A DNA stretch of 64,000 nt from positions 34,174 to 98,173 of the forward strand of contig JBBROS010000010.1 in the NCBI GenBank assembly GCA_038229135.1, read 5' to 3'. The notes under the pieces were generated by a model. The model was not told the origin of the DNA. It ran no database searches and saw nothing but the letters and a program-made list of their open reading frames with translations. Made by a program: the position numbers and the translations under genes. Shown one piece after another: positions 8,744 to 17,586 of the stretch (position 1 is the first letter of the stretch; every line of letters begins with the position of its first letter). This DNA comes from JBBROS01 sp038229135. Its GTDB lineage: Bacteria; Pseudomonadota; Alphaproteobacteria; Acetobacterales; Acetobacteraceae.

Positions 8744-8898
8744 CTGTGTTCTCCGACGCGCGCGGGCTCCGCCCGAGAACGCGTTATCGCGCGGAATGCG
8801 GGGCGGCGCTACTGTTTGGGCTTCGGGTGGGGGATCGGCCGATCTGCATTGCGCCTTTAACGTGGCCGTGCGCGCAGGGGCCGTGAGACGCTGCGGCC

Positions 8899-9807
8899 AT
8901 GACGGACAGTGTCATTCTCCCGCGTAAGGCGGGCCTCGCGTCGGGCGGGCTGCTCTGGGGCGGGCTCGGGGTGCTCGCGTTCTCGCTGAGCTTGCCGGCG
9001 ACGCGGCTGGCGGTGCAGGGGCTCGACCCGGTGTTCGTGGGGGCGGCGCGGGCGGTGGTGGCGGGGGTGGTGGCGGGGGCGGTGCTGCTCGTGGAGCGTG
9101 CGCCGTTGCCGGGGCTGGACCGGGCGGGGAGGGTGGCGTGGGGCCAGCTCCTGCTCGTGTGCCTTGGCGTCGTGGTTGGGTTCCCGCTGCTTTCGACCAT
9201 GGCGATGGCTCGGGTCGGGGCGGTGCACGGGGCGATCCTGACGGGGCTGCTGCCGGCGGGGACGGCGGTGGCGGCCGTGCTGCTGGCGCGGGAGCGGCCG
9301 AGCCTGCGGTTCTGGTCGGCTGCGGCGGCGGGGCTGCTGTGCGTGCTGGTGTTCGCCGCCGTGCAGGGGGCGGGGCGTCCGGGGCCGGCGGATGGGCTGC
9401 TGCTGCTGAGTGTGGTTGTGTGCTCGGCGGGGTATGCGGCGGGCGGCGCGCTTGCGCGGACGATGGGCGGTGTGCGGGTGATCGGGCTTGCGCTGATGAT
9501 GGGGCTGCCGATCACGGCCGGGCTGGCCTGGGGGCATTGGGACGGGGCGGCGGTGGCGCGGGCGCCGTGGCAGTCCTGGGCCGGGTTCGCCTACGTATCG
9601 CTGGTCAGCCAGTATCTGGGGTTCTGGGCCTGGTATCGGGGGCTTGCCGAGGGTGGGGTCGCGCGGGTGGGGCAGCTGCAGCTCGGGCAGCCCGTGCTGT
9701 CCATGGCCTGGGCGGCGCTGCTGTTGGGGGAGGCCGTGTCGGGCGCCTCGATGCTCGCCGCCGCGGCGGTCCTGGCCTGCGTGGTCATGACGCAGCGGGC
9801 GCGATAG
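8899..9807 (+). CDS. DMT (EamA) family transporter
   Basis: Inner-membrane protein of 302 residues with about ten hydrophobic segments arranged as two EamA repeats, typical of drug/metabolite exporters. The first repeat covers about residues 18-150 and the second about 158-300. Each ends in a Gly/Ala-rich helix, with the second showing LGEAVSGASMLAAAAV. Substrate cannot be inferred from the sequence. The family includes amino-acid and metabolite exporters, and the divergent neighbour is a DAHP synthase gene, which would fit export of an aromatic metabolite, but that is only a guess from context. It ends 28 bases before the DUF3830 gene, which has its own clear ribosome-binding site. Confidence 0.88.
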   Translation: MTDSVILPRKAGLASGGLLWGGLGVLAFSLSLPATRLAVQGLDPVFVGAARAVVAGVVAGAVLLVERAPLPGLDRAGRVAWGQLLLVCLGVVVGFPLLSTMAMARVGAVHGAILTGLLPAGTAVAAVLLARERPSLRFWSAAAAGLLCVLVFAAVQGAGRPGPADGLLLLSVVVCSAGYAAGGALARTMGGVRVIGLALMMGLPITAGLAWGHWDGAAVARAPWQSWAGFAYVSLVSQYLGFWAWYRGLAEGGVARVGQLQLGQPVLSMAWAALLLGEAVSGASMLAAAAVLACVVMTQRAR

Positions 9808-9835
9808 GGTTGGGACGTCAGCAAGGAGTGCGCGG

Positions 9836-10324
9836 GTGCAAACGATCGGGGTGAGCGCCGGGCCGTATCGGTTCCGGGCGCGGTTCGAGGACGCGAAGTC
9901 ACCGCAGACCTGCGCGGTGGTGCGGGCGTTGCTGCCCTACTCGGAGCGGCTGATGCATGTGCGCTGGAGCGGGGAGGCGGTATGGATCCCGCTCGGCGAC
10001 CGCACGTTCGGCGTGGGGTATGAGGACTCGAAGAGCCTCCCGGCGCCTGGGGAGATGATCTTCTATCCGGGCGGCGTCTCCGAGACCGAGATCCTGCTGG
10101 CCTATGGGCCGACGCGGTTCGCGAGCAAGGCCGGGCAACTCGCGGGCAACCATTTCCTGACGATCGTGGAGGGGCTCGAAAATTTGCATGCGCTGGGGCG
10201 GCTGACGCTCCTGGAGGGCGCGCAGCCGATCTCGTTCGAGGCGGGCGTGTCCGAGGGGGCGTATCCTAGCGGGGCGCGCCGGGGCGGGCGTGCCGGGGCG
10301 GGCATGTTGGAGGCGGGTGGCTAA
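9836..10324 (+). CDS. DUF3830 family protein
   Basis: The 162-residue protein matches the DUF3830 family, small cyclophilin-like-fold proteins found mainly in Proteobacteria and often near catabolic or transport genes. Recognisable parts are the RARFEDAKSPQTC start, a middle VGYEDSKSLPAPGEM block and the diagnostic FYPGGVSETEILLAYGPT. The last ~25 residues are Gly/Arg/Ala-rich and look disordered. The start is GTG at 9836, supported by an AAGGAG Shine-Dalgarno sequence at 9823-9828. The biochemical function is unknown. It lies just behind the DMT exporter gene on the same strand and may be co-expressed with it. Confidence 0.8.
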   Translation: MQTIGVSAGPYRFRARFEDAKSPQTCAVVRALLPYSERLMHVRWSGEAVWIPLGDRTFGVGYEDSKSLPAPGEMIFYPGGVSETEILLAYGPTRFASKAGQLAGNHFLTIVEGLENLHALGRLTLLEGAQPISFEAGVSEGAYPSGARRGGRAGAGMLEAGG

Positions 10325-10456
10325 TCGTCACGAACGGTCGGGCGTCGGTTCCGGCCGTGTTGACGTTGTGGTAAGGCCAGAGCAGGATGGTAACGCCGGG
10401 ACGATATCAGCCACGGGGGCGGGCCCGAGCGGCTTCCATCGACGAAGGGTACTACC

Positions 10457-11857
10457 ATGAGCTGGACGTTCGAGACGCTCGGCAACGCGATGATCCAGGT
10501 GTTCAAGGACGGCCATCCAATCCTGGCCACCGACCCCTGGATCGTGGGCGGGGCCTATTTCGGCAGCTGGGGGCTGGAGCGCCCGCTGTCCGGGGCGCAG
10601 ATCGCGAACGTCAAGGCGTCGAAATACCTGTGGTTCAGCCACGGGCACCCGGACCATTTCCATCCCGAGAGCCTCGACCAGCTGAACCGGGACAGCCTCG
10701 TGCTGCTGCCGGACCAGTATGACCCCGAGATGGCGCGGACGCTGGACGAGCGGGGCTTCAAGCACTCCACGTTGCCCCACAAGCAGTGGGTGGACCTGAT
10801 GGACGGGCTGCGCATCCTGTGCGTGGACAACGAGAACATGGACGCGATCGTCGCCATCGAGGCGGGCGGCGCGCTGCTGTTGAACAAGAACGATTCGCCG
10901 TTCTGCGGAGACGACCCGTTCTTCCGCAAGCTGGTGGCGCAGTACGGGCAGAGCTACCTGTTCGCGCTCTGCGCCTTCGATGCGGACATGATCAACATCG
11001 TCGACGAGCACATGAACAGCCTCATCGGCCCGCCGGACGAGCGCAAGCCCGGGACGGTGTTCAGCGTGGGCAAGACGGCAGAATACCTGCGGGTGAAGAA
11101 TTTCTGCTGCAGCTCTTCCCAGCATGTGTACACGCGGCCGGACAGCGCCTGGGCGAACGACTACCGGATCACCTGGCCCGAGATGAAGAAGCTGTGGCCA
11201 GCAGACGCGATCCGGCTGATCCCGCCCTACTCCACCATCGACCTGGCCACGGGCGCGCTGCTGCACACCGCTGCCGACGATGTGGGCGAGCCTTCGGCGC
11301 GCGTGCTGCCCGAATTGGGCGAGGACTGGGGCGCGCGGTTGTCCGAGGAGGAGTGGCGCCGCGTGGAGACGTTCGCGAGGCAATTCCAGACGCTCGCCTT
11401 CTGGCAGGACTTCATCGCCTTCACGGTGGGTGGGGAGACCCGGACCTTCTTCCTCAGCCAGGCTTCGGAGAGGAAGCCGGCGGCGCGGCGCGTGGGCGTC
11501 ACGTTCCATGTGCCACGGGGGTCGTTGCTCGAGACCGTCGAGTACGGCTACTTCGACGACCTGCTGATCGGTAACTTCATGAAGACACAGCTTCACGGCA
11601 TGACGCTCTACCCGTTGTTCTCTCCGCGCGTGGCCAAGCTCGGGGGGAACGCGAAGGTGTTCACGAACAGCCAGCTCTGGCGGTTTCGCCTGCACTACCT
11701 GGCGCGGTCGCCGGGCGCATTCCTTCGGTATCGTTGGGAACTGTCGCGCAACGCCGTGCTGATGCCGGCGGCGCGACGCTGGGCGCGGGCGGTGGGGCTG
11801 TTCGATACGCTCAAGGGGCTGCGGCACCGGGTGGTCGGGGCGCCGCGCGCACTTTGA
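10457..11857 (+). CDS. MBL-fold metallo-hydrolase, possible sugar or lipid-A-like modifying enzyme
   Basis: The 466-residue protein has a metallo-beta-lactamase-fold N-terminal half with the metal-binding HGHPDH at residues 62-67, preceded by the family's DPW-GAYFGSW segment. It resembles the UlaG/CMAH-like group of large MBL proteins found in glycan gene clusters, rather than beta-lactamases or glyoxalases. The C-terminal ~200 residues form a separate domain I do not recognise, ending in a basic, amphipathic tail. No signal peptide or transmembrane helix is seen. The stop codon overlaps the TTG start of the deacetylase-GT8 gene, so the two products are probably made together and act in one surface-glycan pathway. 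The substrate is unknown. Confidence 0.75.
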   Translation: MSWTFETLGNAMIQVFKDGHPILATDPWIVGGAYFGSWGLERPLSGAQIANVKASKYLWFSHGHPDHFHPESLDQLNRDSLVLLPDQYDPEMARTLDERGFKHSTLPHKQWVDLMDGLRILCVDNENMDAIVAIEAGGALLLNKNDSPFCGDDPFFRKLVAQYGQSYLFALCAFDADMINIVDEHMNSLIGPPDERKPGTVFSVGKTAEYLRVKNFCCSSSQHVYTRPDSAWANDYRITWPEMKKLWPADAIRLIPPYSTIDLATGALLHTAADDVGEPSARVLPELGEDWGARLSEEEWRRVETFARQFQTLAFWQDFIAFTVGGETRTFFLSQASERKPAARRVGVTFHVPRGSLLETVEYGYFDDLLIGNFMKTQLHGMTLYPLFSPRVAKLGGNAKVFTNSQLWRFRLHYLARSPGAFLRYRWELSRNAVLMPAARRWARAVGLFDTLKGLRHRVVGAPRAL

Positions 11858-13854
11858 CGGGCGCCGCGCCTTTCGTCGCCGCGGAACCTGCCGCCACCCA
11901 CGGACGGGCGGTGCGGGCGCCGATCCGCCTGCCTGTGGCAACGCAACCGCTGCTGGTGATCTCGATCGATTGCGAGGAGGGGTTCGACTGGCGGTATCCC
12001 GTCCGGGGCACGGAGTTCGACCTGACCTCCATCGCGCAACTGCCGCGCGTGGCGGACCGGCTTCGGCGGCATGGTGCCCGGCTCACCTGTGTCGCGACCT
12101 ACCCCGTGGTGGACGACGACGCGACCTGGGCGGTGCTTGAAGGCATGGCGGCGCGGGGGGACGCGGTGCTGGGGGCGCACCTGCACCCATGGGTGACGCC
12201 GCCCTACGACGAGGCGCCGACGCGGTTCAACTCGTATCAGGGCAACCTCGAGCCGAAGCTCGAGGCGGCCAAGGTGGCGCGGATCGCGGGGCGGATCGCC
12301 GACCGGACCGGCGGGCGGCCCACGCTGTTCAAGGCCGGGCGCTACGGGTTCGGCCCTTCAACCGCGGCGGCGCTGGCCGAGGCCGGGTTCGAGATCGACC
12401 TGAGCTTCATGCCGTTCTGGGATTACGAGGACGAGGGCGGCCCCAGCTTCGTGGACATCGGGAGCGACCCGGTGTGGCTCGAGATGGCCGACGGGGCCGG
12501 GCCTGCGCTGCTCGAGCTGCCGCACACGGCGGGCTTCGTGGGCCTCGGGCGGCGGTGGGGCGCGCAGGCTTTCCCACGGATGGACACGAAGGCGCTGCGG
12601 CAGTTGAAGGTGCCGTCGGCGTTTGCCTGGGCTGGCCTGCTGAACCGGATCCGGCTGAGCCCCGAGGGCGTGACGCTGGGGGAGGCCAAGCGACTGACGG
12701 AGCTGCTGCTCGAGGACGGGCAGCGCGTGTTCCACCTGAGCTTCCACAGCACGTCGTTGGTGCCGGGGCTGACGCCGTATGCGCAGACCGAGGCGGAGGT
12801 GGAGCAGCTGCTGGGCTGGCTCGACGCCTACGTCGATCATTTCACGGGGCGGCTCGGCGGCCAGGTGGTGACGCCGCACGAGGTGCGCGCAGTGTTGGAG
12901 GGCGGCATACCGGACATCTCGACCGGACCAGCCGCGAGGGTGGCGCATGATCCGAAGCCGCCGATCAACGTGATGCTGTGCTGCAACGAAGGCTTCATGC
13001 AGCATGTGGCCGTGGCGCTGGTTTCGCTGCTGGCGAACAACCCGGGGCGCGCGTTCGACATCGTCGTGGTGAGCGGCGACCCGCTGGTTGAAAGCTGGCC
13101 CAAGCTGCAGCGCACGCTGGCGCCATGGCGGGACAGCACGGTGCGGCTCGTGCGGTTCCAGGCGCCGGCCGATCTCGAGCTGCCGCTCAACAACCGCTAC
13201 ACGGTGGAGGCCTACACGCGGCTCTGGATCGAGCAGTTGATGCCGGCATCGGTCGAGCGCGTGCTGTATCTGGACGGCGACCTGATCGTGCGGGGCGACA
13301 TCGGGCCGCTGTGGGACGTCGAGCTGGGCGGGAGCCTGCTTGCCGCCGTGGACATCCCGGGGTCGACGCGCTGCGCGCTTATCGAAATCCCGGAGGAGGA
13401 GGGCTACTTCAACTCGGGCGTGATGGTGGTCGACCTGGCGCAATGGCGGCGCACCGGGGCACTGCCGGAGCTGCTGGACTATATCAGGCGGCGGCCCGAG
13501 ACGCTGTTGGACGCGGACCAGGATGCGCTGAACGCGTGCTTCCATGCGCGGCGGACCCGGGTGGATTACGTGTGGAACGTGATCAGCCCGTTCTACTTCG
13601 CCTACCACCCGCTGGGCCTGTCCGACGCCGAGCTCGAGCGGGTGCAGCGGGATGCGCAGATCGTGCACTTCAACGGCGTGAGCAAGCCGTGGACCTACAT
13701 GAGCCGGCATCCGCACCAGGCAGAGTACTACCGCTATCTCGCCATGACGGAGTGGCGGGACTACGTGCCGAGCGACAAGACGCTGCCCAACATGGTCAAA
13801 AAGACGCTGGCGCAGGCAGTGCCGGAGCCGGTGCGGCGGGCGCTGCGGCGGTAG
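11854..13854 (+). CDS. Polysaccharide deacetylase-GT8 glycosyltransferase fusion
   Basis: A 666-residue two-domain protein. Residues ~30-345 are a WalW/NodB-type polysaccharide deacetylase: SIDCEEGFDW supplies the acidic residues, HLHPWVTPP the metal histidines, and FKAGRYGFGPST follows as in that family. Residues ~370-640 are a GT8-type glycosyltransferase with a nucleotide-sugar fold beginning NVMLCCNEGF, the metal-binding DxD in LYLDGDLIV, DADQDALN, and the terminal HFNGVSKPW. The C-terminal tail is basic and may touch the membrane. The start is uncertain. I use TTG 11854 because of its TTGA overlap with the MBL gene; GTG codons at 11911 and 11935 lie closer to the first conserved block. 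Coupled deacetylation and glycosyl transfer on one surface polysaccharide is the natural inference. Confidence 0.85.
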   Translation: MTGAAPFVAAEPAATHGRAVRAPIRLPVATQPLLVISIDCEEGFDWRYPVRGTEFDLTSIAQLPRVADRLRRHGARLTCVATYPVVDDDATWAVLEGMAARGDAVLGAHLHPWVTPPYDEAPTRFNSYQGNLEPKLEAAKVARIAGRIADRTGGRPTLFKAGRYGFGPSTAAALAEAGFEIDLSFMPFWDYEDEGGPSFVDIGSDPVWLEMADGAGPALLELPHTAGFVGLGRRWGAQAFPRMDTKALRQLKVPSAFAWAGLLNRIRLSPEGVTLGEAKRLTELLLEDGQRVFHLSFHSTSLVPGLTPYAQTEAEVEQLLGWLDAYVDHFTGRLGGQVVTPHEVRAVLEGGIPDISTGPAARVAHDPKPPINVMLCCNEGFMQHVAVALVSLLANNPGRAFDIVVVSGDPLVESWPKLQRTLAPWRDSTVRLVRFQAPADLELPLNNRYTVEAYTRLWIEQLMPASVERVLYLDGDLIVRGDIGPLWDVELGGSLLAAVDIPGSTRCALIEIPEEEGYFNSGVMVVDLAQWRRTGALPELLDYIRRRPETLLDADQDALNACFHARRTRVDYVWNVISPFYFAYHPLGLSDAELERVQRDAQIVHFNGVSKPWTYMSRHPHQAEYYRYLAMTEWRDYVPSDKTLPNMVKKTLAQAVPEPVRRALRR

Positions 13855-13857
13855 GCG

Positions 13858-14283
13858 GTGGACCTGATCCCGATCGCCCCGGGCATCGGATTCGACCCGC
13901 GGGAGCTCGATGAGAGCTTCATCCGGGCTTCGGGGCCGGGTGGGCAGAACGTGAACAAGGTTTCGAGCGCGGTGCAGGTGCGGCTGGACCTGCGGCGGGA
14001 GGGGTCGTTGCCAGAGGCGCTGAGGGCGCGTGTGGAGCGGCTGGGCGGCTCACGCGTCACGGGGGATGGCGTGCTGGTGATCACGGCGCAGCGGCACCGC
14101 TCGCAGGACCGGAACAGGCAGGATGCGCTGGAGCGGGTGGTGGCGCTGCTGCGTGAGGCGGGGGTGCGGGAGGTGCGCCGGGTGAAGACGCGGCCCAGCC
14201 TCTCGGCCCGGCGGGAGCGGGTGGAGGGCAAGGTGCGGCGGGGCGCGGTGAAGCGGCTGCGTGGCGCCCCGGAGCCGGATTAG
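13858..14283 (+). CDS. arfB: Alternative ribosome-rescue factor, peptidyl-tRNA hydrolase ArfB
   Basis: Releases nascent chains from ribosomes stalled on broken mRNA. The 141-residue protein has the catalytic GGQ of class I release factors in SGPGGQNVNKV, without the codon-recognition domains of RF1/RF2. It also has the long basic C-terminal tail (about residue 108 on: KTRPSLSARRERVEGK) that in ArfB enters the empty mRNA channel. Length is typical. The start is GTG at 13858, three bases after the stop of the glycosyltransferase gene. It is probably read with that operon, although its job is unrelated. Confidence 0.93.
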   Translation: MDLIPIAPGIGFDPRELDESFIRASGPGGQNVNKVSSAVQVRLDLRREGSLPEALRARVERLGGSRVTGDGVLVITAQRHRSQDRNRQDALERVVALLREAGVREVRRVKTRPSLSARRERVEGKVRRGAVKRLRGAPEPD

Positions 14284-14299
14284 GGCCGCGCTGTCGTCC

Positions 14300-14320
14300 C
14301 CCCTCCCGCGATGGGAGGGG
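14300..14320. repeat. Short C/G palindrome between convergent genes
   Basis: Perfect 8-bp stem (14300-14307 with 14313-14320) and 5-base loop, placed between the convergent arfB and transglycosylase genes. It is one of the window-wide CCCCTCCC/GGGAGGGG family and is well placed to end transcription from both sides, though no T-tract follows. Confidence 0.5.
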
Positions 14321-14329
14321 AAACCTCAG

Positions 14330-15682
14330 TCATGACTGGGCGTCGGGGCTGACCACGATGCAGTTGGTGCGGGCTCGGGCGAGGCGCTCGCAGGCCTGTG
14401 CTGCGGCATCCCGCGAGAGGCCGCCGAGGCGGGCGCGGTAGAGCGTGCCTTGACCCTGGCGCACGGGTGTTACGCTCGGCCGGGCGGCGGCGAGGGCCAC
14501 CCCGGCGTGGTCGCGCGCCGCGGTGGTGGCCGATGCGGCGAGCCCCGGGTTGGCGAATGCGCCGACCTGGACGGCCCAACTGCCGCCCGCGGGCGCCCCA
14601 CCGCGGGGTATCGGGGCGGCGTTGGCTGGGGTGAACAGGCTGAACCCACGGCCCTCCCCCTGGCGCGGCCCGAGCGGGGTGAGCGCCGCGGAGGCGAGCT
14701 GCGTCTGGTTGGCGCGGTAGGCTGGCGGGCGCGGCGGCTCCGGCATCTGCGCGAAGCTCGGCGCGGGGGTGGGCGCGAAGGTGGGCGCGAAGGTTTGGGC
14801 CGTGCCACGGTATGGCTCGAGGCGGGACGGCTCGGGGCGAGAAGGCTCGCGATACGGTGCGAAGCCGGTCGGCTCGGGCAGGGAAGCGACCTGGACCGGC
14901 GCCGCGCTCGGCGGGTTGAGGCGGATGAACGGCCGAGCCGGCTCGGACAGCGGCGTCGGCAGCGCGGCGTATTGCACGGGCGCCGGCGGGTTCAGCACGA
15001 TCGGGGCGGAGGGCGCGCTGTAGCGGATGGAGGCGGCGTAGCGCGGGCCGTCGGGGATGCTGAACGGCACGGCGTTCATGGCATATTGCTCACCGGGCGA
15101 GCTGCGGCTCGGGCTGCTGCCGGCGATCTTGGGGCCGATGGACGCCACGTAACGGCGCGTCTCTTCCGGCAGCGTGCGGTTGCGCGTCAGGTAGTCGTCG
15201 AGCCGCCCGGGCCCGGCGTTGTAGGCGGCGAGGAAGCCTGGGGAGCCATAGATGTCGTACATCTCGCGGATGTAGGCGGTGCCGGCCATGATGTTGTTGT
15301 GCGGGTCGTAGGGGTCTCCGCCGAGCTCGGGGTAGCGGCCGCGGATTTCGTCGTAGGTGGCGGGCATGACCTGCATCAGGCCCATGGCGCCGGCGCCGGA
15401 GGTGACGAGGTCCCCGTTGCGGCCGTAGAGGCGGCCCCCCGATTCCTGGCGCATGACCTCCCGGATCCAGCGCTCCGGCACGTCGAACTTCGCTGCGGCC
15501 TCGACGATGTAGGGGCCCCACGGGTCGCTGGCCGGGCCGGGCGGCGTGTAGTTGCGGCCGGCGCGGGAGCGGTACTGGTTGCTCTCCTGCTGCGCCGAGA
15601 GCTGCGGCTTGCTGGCGCAGGCACTGAGCGTTGCGGCCACCGCGAGAACTGCGGTGAGGCGGGCGAAGGTCTGGAAGGTCAA
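14330..15682 (-). CDS. Lytic transglycosylase lipoprotein with C-terminal SPOR domain
   Basis: Cleaves peptidoglycan glycan strands. The 450-residue protein starts with a lipoprotein signal whose lipobox LSAC places the Cys at residue 22. The SLT catalytic domain (about 55-195) shows the catalytic Glu in MRQESGG, then GAMGLMQVMPAT and AAYNAGPGR, all hallmarks of Slt/MltC-type enzymes. A long Pro/Ala/Ser linker (200-350) follows. The last ~75 residues form a SPOR domain (WAVQVGAFANP, YRARLGGLSRDAA) that binds denuded peptidoglycan at the division site. The start is TTG at 15682 with GGAGA about 12 bases upstream. It is transcribed alone, divergently from the glycan exporter. Confidence 0.92.
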   Translation of the reverse strand: MTFQTFARLTAVLAVAATLSACASKPQLSAQQESNQYRSRAGRNYTPPGPASDPWGPYIVEAAAKFDVPERWIREVMRQESGGRLYGRNGDLVTSGAGAMGLMQVMPATYDEIRGRYPELGGDPYDPHNNIMAGTAYIREMYDIYGSPGFLAAYNAGPGRLDDYLTRNRTLPEETRRYVASIGPKIAGSSPSRSSPGEQYAMNAVPFSIPDGPRYAASIRYSAPSAPIVLNPPAPVQYAALPTPLSEPARPFIRLNPPSAAPVQVASLPEPTGFAPYREPSRPEPSRLEPYRGTAQTFAPTFAPTPAPSFAQMPEPPRPPAYRANQTQLASAALTPLGPRQGEGRGFSLFTPANAAPIPRGGAPAGGSWAVQVGAFANPGLAASATTAARDHAGVALAAARPSVTPVRQGQGTLYRARLGGLSRDAAAQACERLARARTNCIVVSPDAQS

Positions 15683-15918
15683 GCGGTGGTCTCCGTCGGC
15701 TGGTCTCGTGCAGCCGAAGCGGGCTGCCGGGTTGCGAACGTTCAGGCAGGCTTACGGGCCGGCGCTCAACCGTGCGAGGAGCAACGCACCCGAAGCCGCT
15801 AGCCTGAAATGACGCACAAGGCAAGATTTTGCGACGCCGGCGGCGCGGTTTCGGCTTCGGGCGTGGCCGAATGGCCCGGTGTTGCGGGTGGGCGCCGGAT
15901 CGGCTACGGCGCAGGGCA

Positions 15919-16809
15919 ATGACCGTGTCGCCGTCCCCCGCCCTCCCGGCTGCGGAGTCGCAAGCCTCCGTGGCGATGCCGAGCCGCTCGATGCGGCTGC
16001 AGTCCAACCTCGACTTCGCGGCCCGGCAACGGCAGGCGGTCGCGGACCTGGCGGGTGCGGCGCAGCTGTGGCGGCTGGCGCTGGCGCTGGGCTGGTTCGA
16101 CATCCGGCTGCGCTACCGAGGCTCGGTGCTGGGGCCATTCTGGCTCACGCTGTCCACCGCGGTGATGGTGGTGGCGCTGGGCGTGCTCTACTCCGCGCTG
16201 TTCAAGATGGAGCTGCACGACTACCTGCCGTTCCTCGCACTTTCGCTGGTGCTATGGACCTTCCTGCAGACGCTTGTGAGCGACAGCTGCACCTGCTTCC
16301 TGCAGGCCGAGGGCATGGTGCGTTCGGTGCGGATGCCGTTCTCGCTCTATGCGGCGCGGGTGCTGGTGCGGAATGTCCTGACCCTGGCGCACAACGTGGT
16401 CGTGATCGTGGCCGTGTGGGCCTGGTTCGACGTCTGGCCCGGCCTGGCCGCGCTGGGCGCGCTGCCGGGGCTGGCCCTATGGCTGGTGGACGGGGTTGCG
16501 GCCTGCCTGTTGCTGGGCGCCCTGTGCGCGCGGTTCCGGGACATCCCGCCGATTGTGGCGAGCCTGATGCAGATCGCGTTCTTCGTGAGCCCGATCATCT
16601 GGAAGCCGGAGCTGCTGGAGCCGCCGCAGCGGGCGCTCCTGCCGCTGAACCCGTTCTTCACGCTGCTCGAGGTGGTGCGGGCGCCGCTGCTTGGGGCATG
16701 GCCCTCGAGCACGGTGTGGGCGTCGGCGCTGGGGTTCAGCGCGGTGCTGGTGCTGGCCGCCTGGTTGCTGTTCGTGCGGGTGCGCGGGCGGCTGAGCTTC
16801 TGGGTATGA
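15919..16809 (+). CDS. Polysaccharide ABC exporter, permease subunit (Wzm/KpsM type)
   Basis: Inner-membrane channel that exports a lipid-linked or capsular polysaccharide. The 296-residue protein has about six hydrophobic segments, the ABC-2 family layout. The pre-helix block DIRLRYRGSVLGPFWLTLS is strongly typical of O-antigen/teichoic-acid exporters, as are the FRDIPPIVASLMQIAFFVSPIIW region and a terminal NPF-LLEVVRAPLLG. I chose the ATG at 15919. An upstream in-frame ATG at 15829 would add a 30-residue Arg-rich stretch that looks non-coding. The stop overlaps the ATG of the ATPase gene (ATGA), so the pair is stoichiometrically coupled. The glycan enzymes at 10457-13854 lie 2 kb upstream. 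Confidence 0.9.
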   Translation: MTVSPSPALPAAESQASVAMPSRSMRLQSNLDFAARQRQAVADLAGAAQLWRLALALGWFDIRLRYRGSVLGPFWLTLSTAVMVVALGVLYSALFKMELHDYLPFLALSLVLWTFLQTLVSDSCTCFLQAEGMVRSVRMPFSLYAARVLVRNVLTLAHNVVVIVAVWAWFDVWPGLAALGALPGLALWLVDGVAACLLLGALCARFRDIPPIVASLMQIAFFVSPIIWKPELLEPPQRALLPLNPFFTLLEVVRAPLLGAWPSSTVWASALGFSAVLVLAAWLLFVRVRGRLSFWV

Positions 16810-17573
16810 CCATGCCGGGCGGGGGGGCTCGCATCGAGGTGCGCGGGGTCGATGTCGATTTCCCGATCTACCATGGCAACAGCCGCAGCCTGAAGCGGAC
16901 GGTGTTCGCCGCGGCCAGCGGGCGGCTGCAGGAGGATGCGCGGCACCGGATCGTCGTGCAGGCCGTTCGAGGCGCGAACTTCTCGCTCGGGGCCGGGGAG
17001 CGGCTGGGGCTGATCGGGCATAACGGCGCCGGCAAGACGACGCTGCTGCGGACGCTGGCCGGCATCTACGAGCCGGCGGTGGGCGAGGTCACGGTCGAGG
17101 GCAGCGTGGGTGCGTTGTTGGACCCGAACCTGGGCATGAACCCGGAGATGACAGGGCGCGAGAACATCGTGCTGCGGGGGCTGATGAACGGCCTGCCGAA
17201 GCCCGCGATCAAGCGGCTCGAGGACGATGTGCAGGACTTTGCCGAGCTGGCCGAGTTCCTGGATTTGCCGATGCGGTTCTACAGCTCGGGCATGATCGTG
17301 CGGCTGGGCTTTGCGCTGGCAACCGCGATCCGGCCGCAGGTGCTGCTGATGGACGAGTGGTTCCTGGCGGGGGACGCCGCGTTCATGGAGAAGGCGAAGG
17401 TCCGCCTCGAGGACATGGTGCGCGGCGCCGAGATATTGGTGCTGAGCTCGCACAACGACCAGGTGGTGCTGGACTGGTGCACGCGGGTGATCTGGATGGA
17501 CCGGGGCCGGGTGAAGATGGACGGGGCGGCGGCCGACGTGATGGCGGCGTATCGGGAGAGTGCGGCGGGGTAG
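16806..17573 (+). CDS. Polysaccharide ABC exporter, ATP-binding subunit (Wzt/KpsT type)
   Basis: Powers export through the permease encoded just upstream. The 255-residue protein has Walker A in GHNGAGKTT, the family's exporter-type signature YSSGMIVRLGFA in place of LSGGQ, Walker B VLLMDEW, and the switch His in SSHNDQV. The N-terminal segment before the Walker A is long, with a VDFPIYHGNSRSLKR start, as in TagH, Wzt and KpsT. There is no C-terminal glycan-binding extension of the kind that recognises a capped O-antigen in some Wzt proteins. The exporter is therefore more likely of the kind that couples synthesis to export. Start ATG 16806; a second ATG two codons later is possible. Confidence 0.92.
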   Translation: MTMPGGGARIEVRGVDVDFPIYHGNSRSLKRTVFAAASGRLQEDARHRIVVQAVRGANFSLGAGERLGLIGHNGAGKTTLLRTLAGIYEPAVGEVTVEGSVGALLDPNLGMNPEMTGRENIVLRGLMNGLPKPAIKRLEDDVQDFAELAEFLDLPMRFYSSGMIVRLGFALATAIRPQVLLMDEWFLAGDAAFMEKAKVRLEDMVRGAEILVLSSHNDQVVLDWCTRVIWMDRGRVKMDGAAADVMAAYRESAAG

Positions 17574-17586
17574 GGGCGGGGGGCGT

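Noticed and set aside
8744..8898. Aromatic-amino-acid attenuator leader upstream of the DAHP synthase gene
   Set aside because: No short frame rich in Trp, Phe or Tyr with a following terminator/antiterminator pair was seen in the 155-base divergent region.
16806..17573. Wzt with a carbohydrate-binding domain
   Set aside because: The protein ends at 255 residues after the ATPase domain; no C-terminal glycan-recognition domain is encoded.
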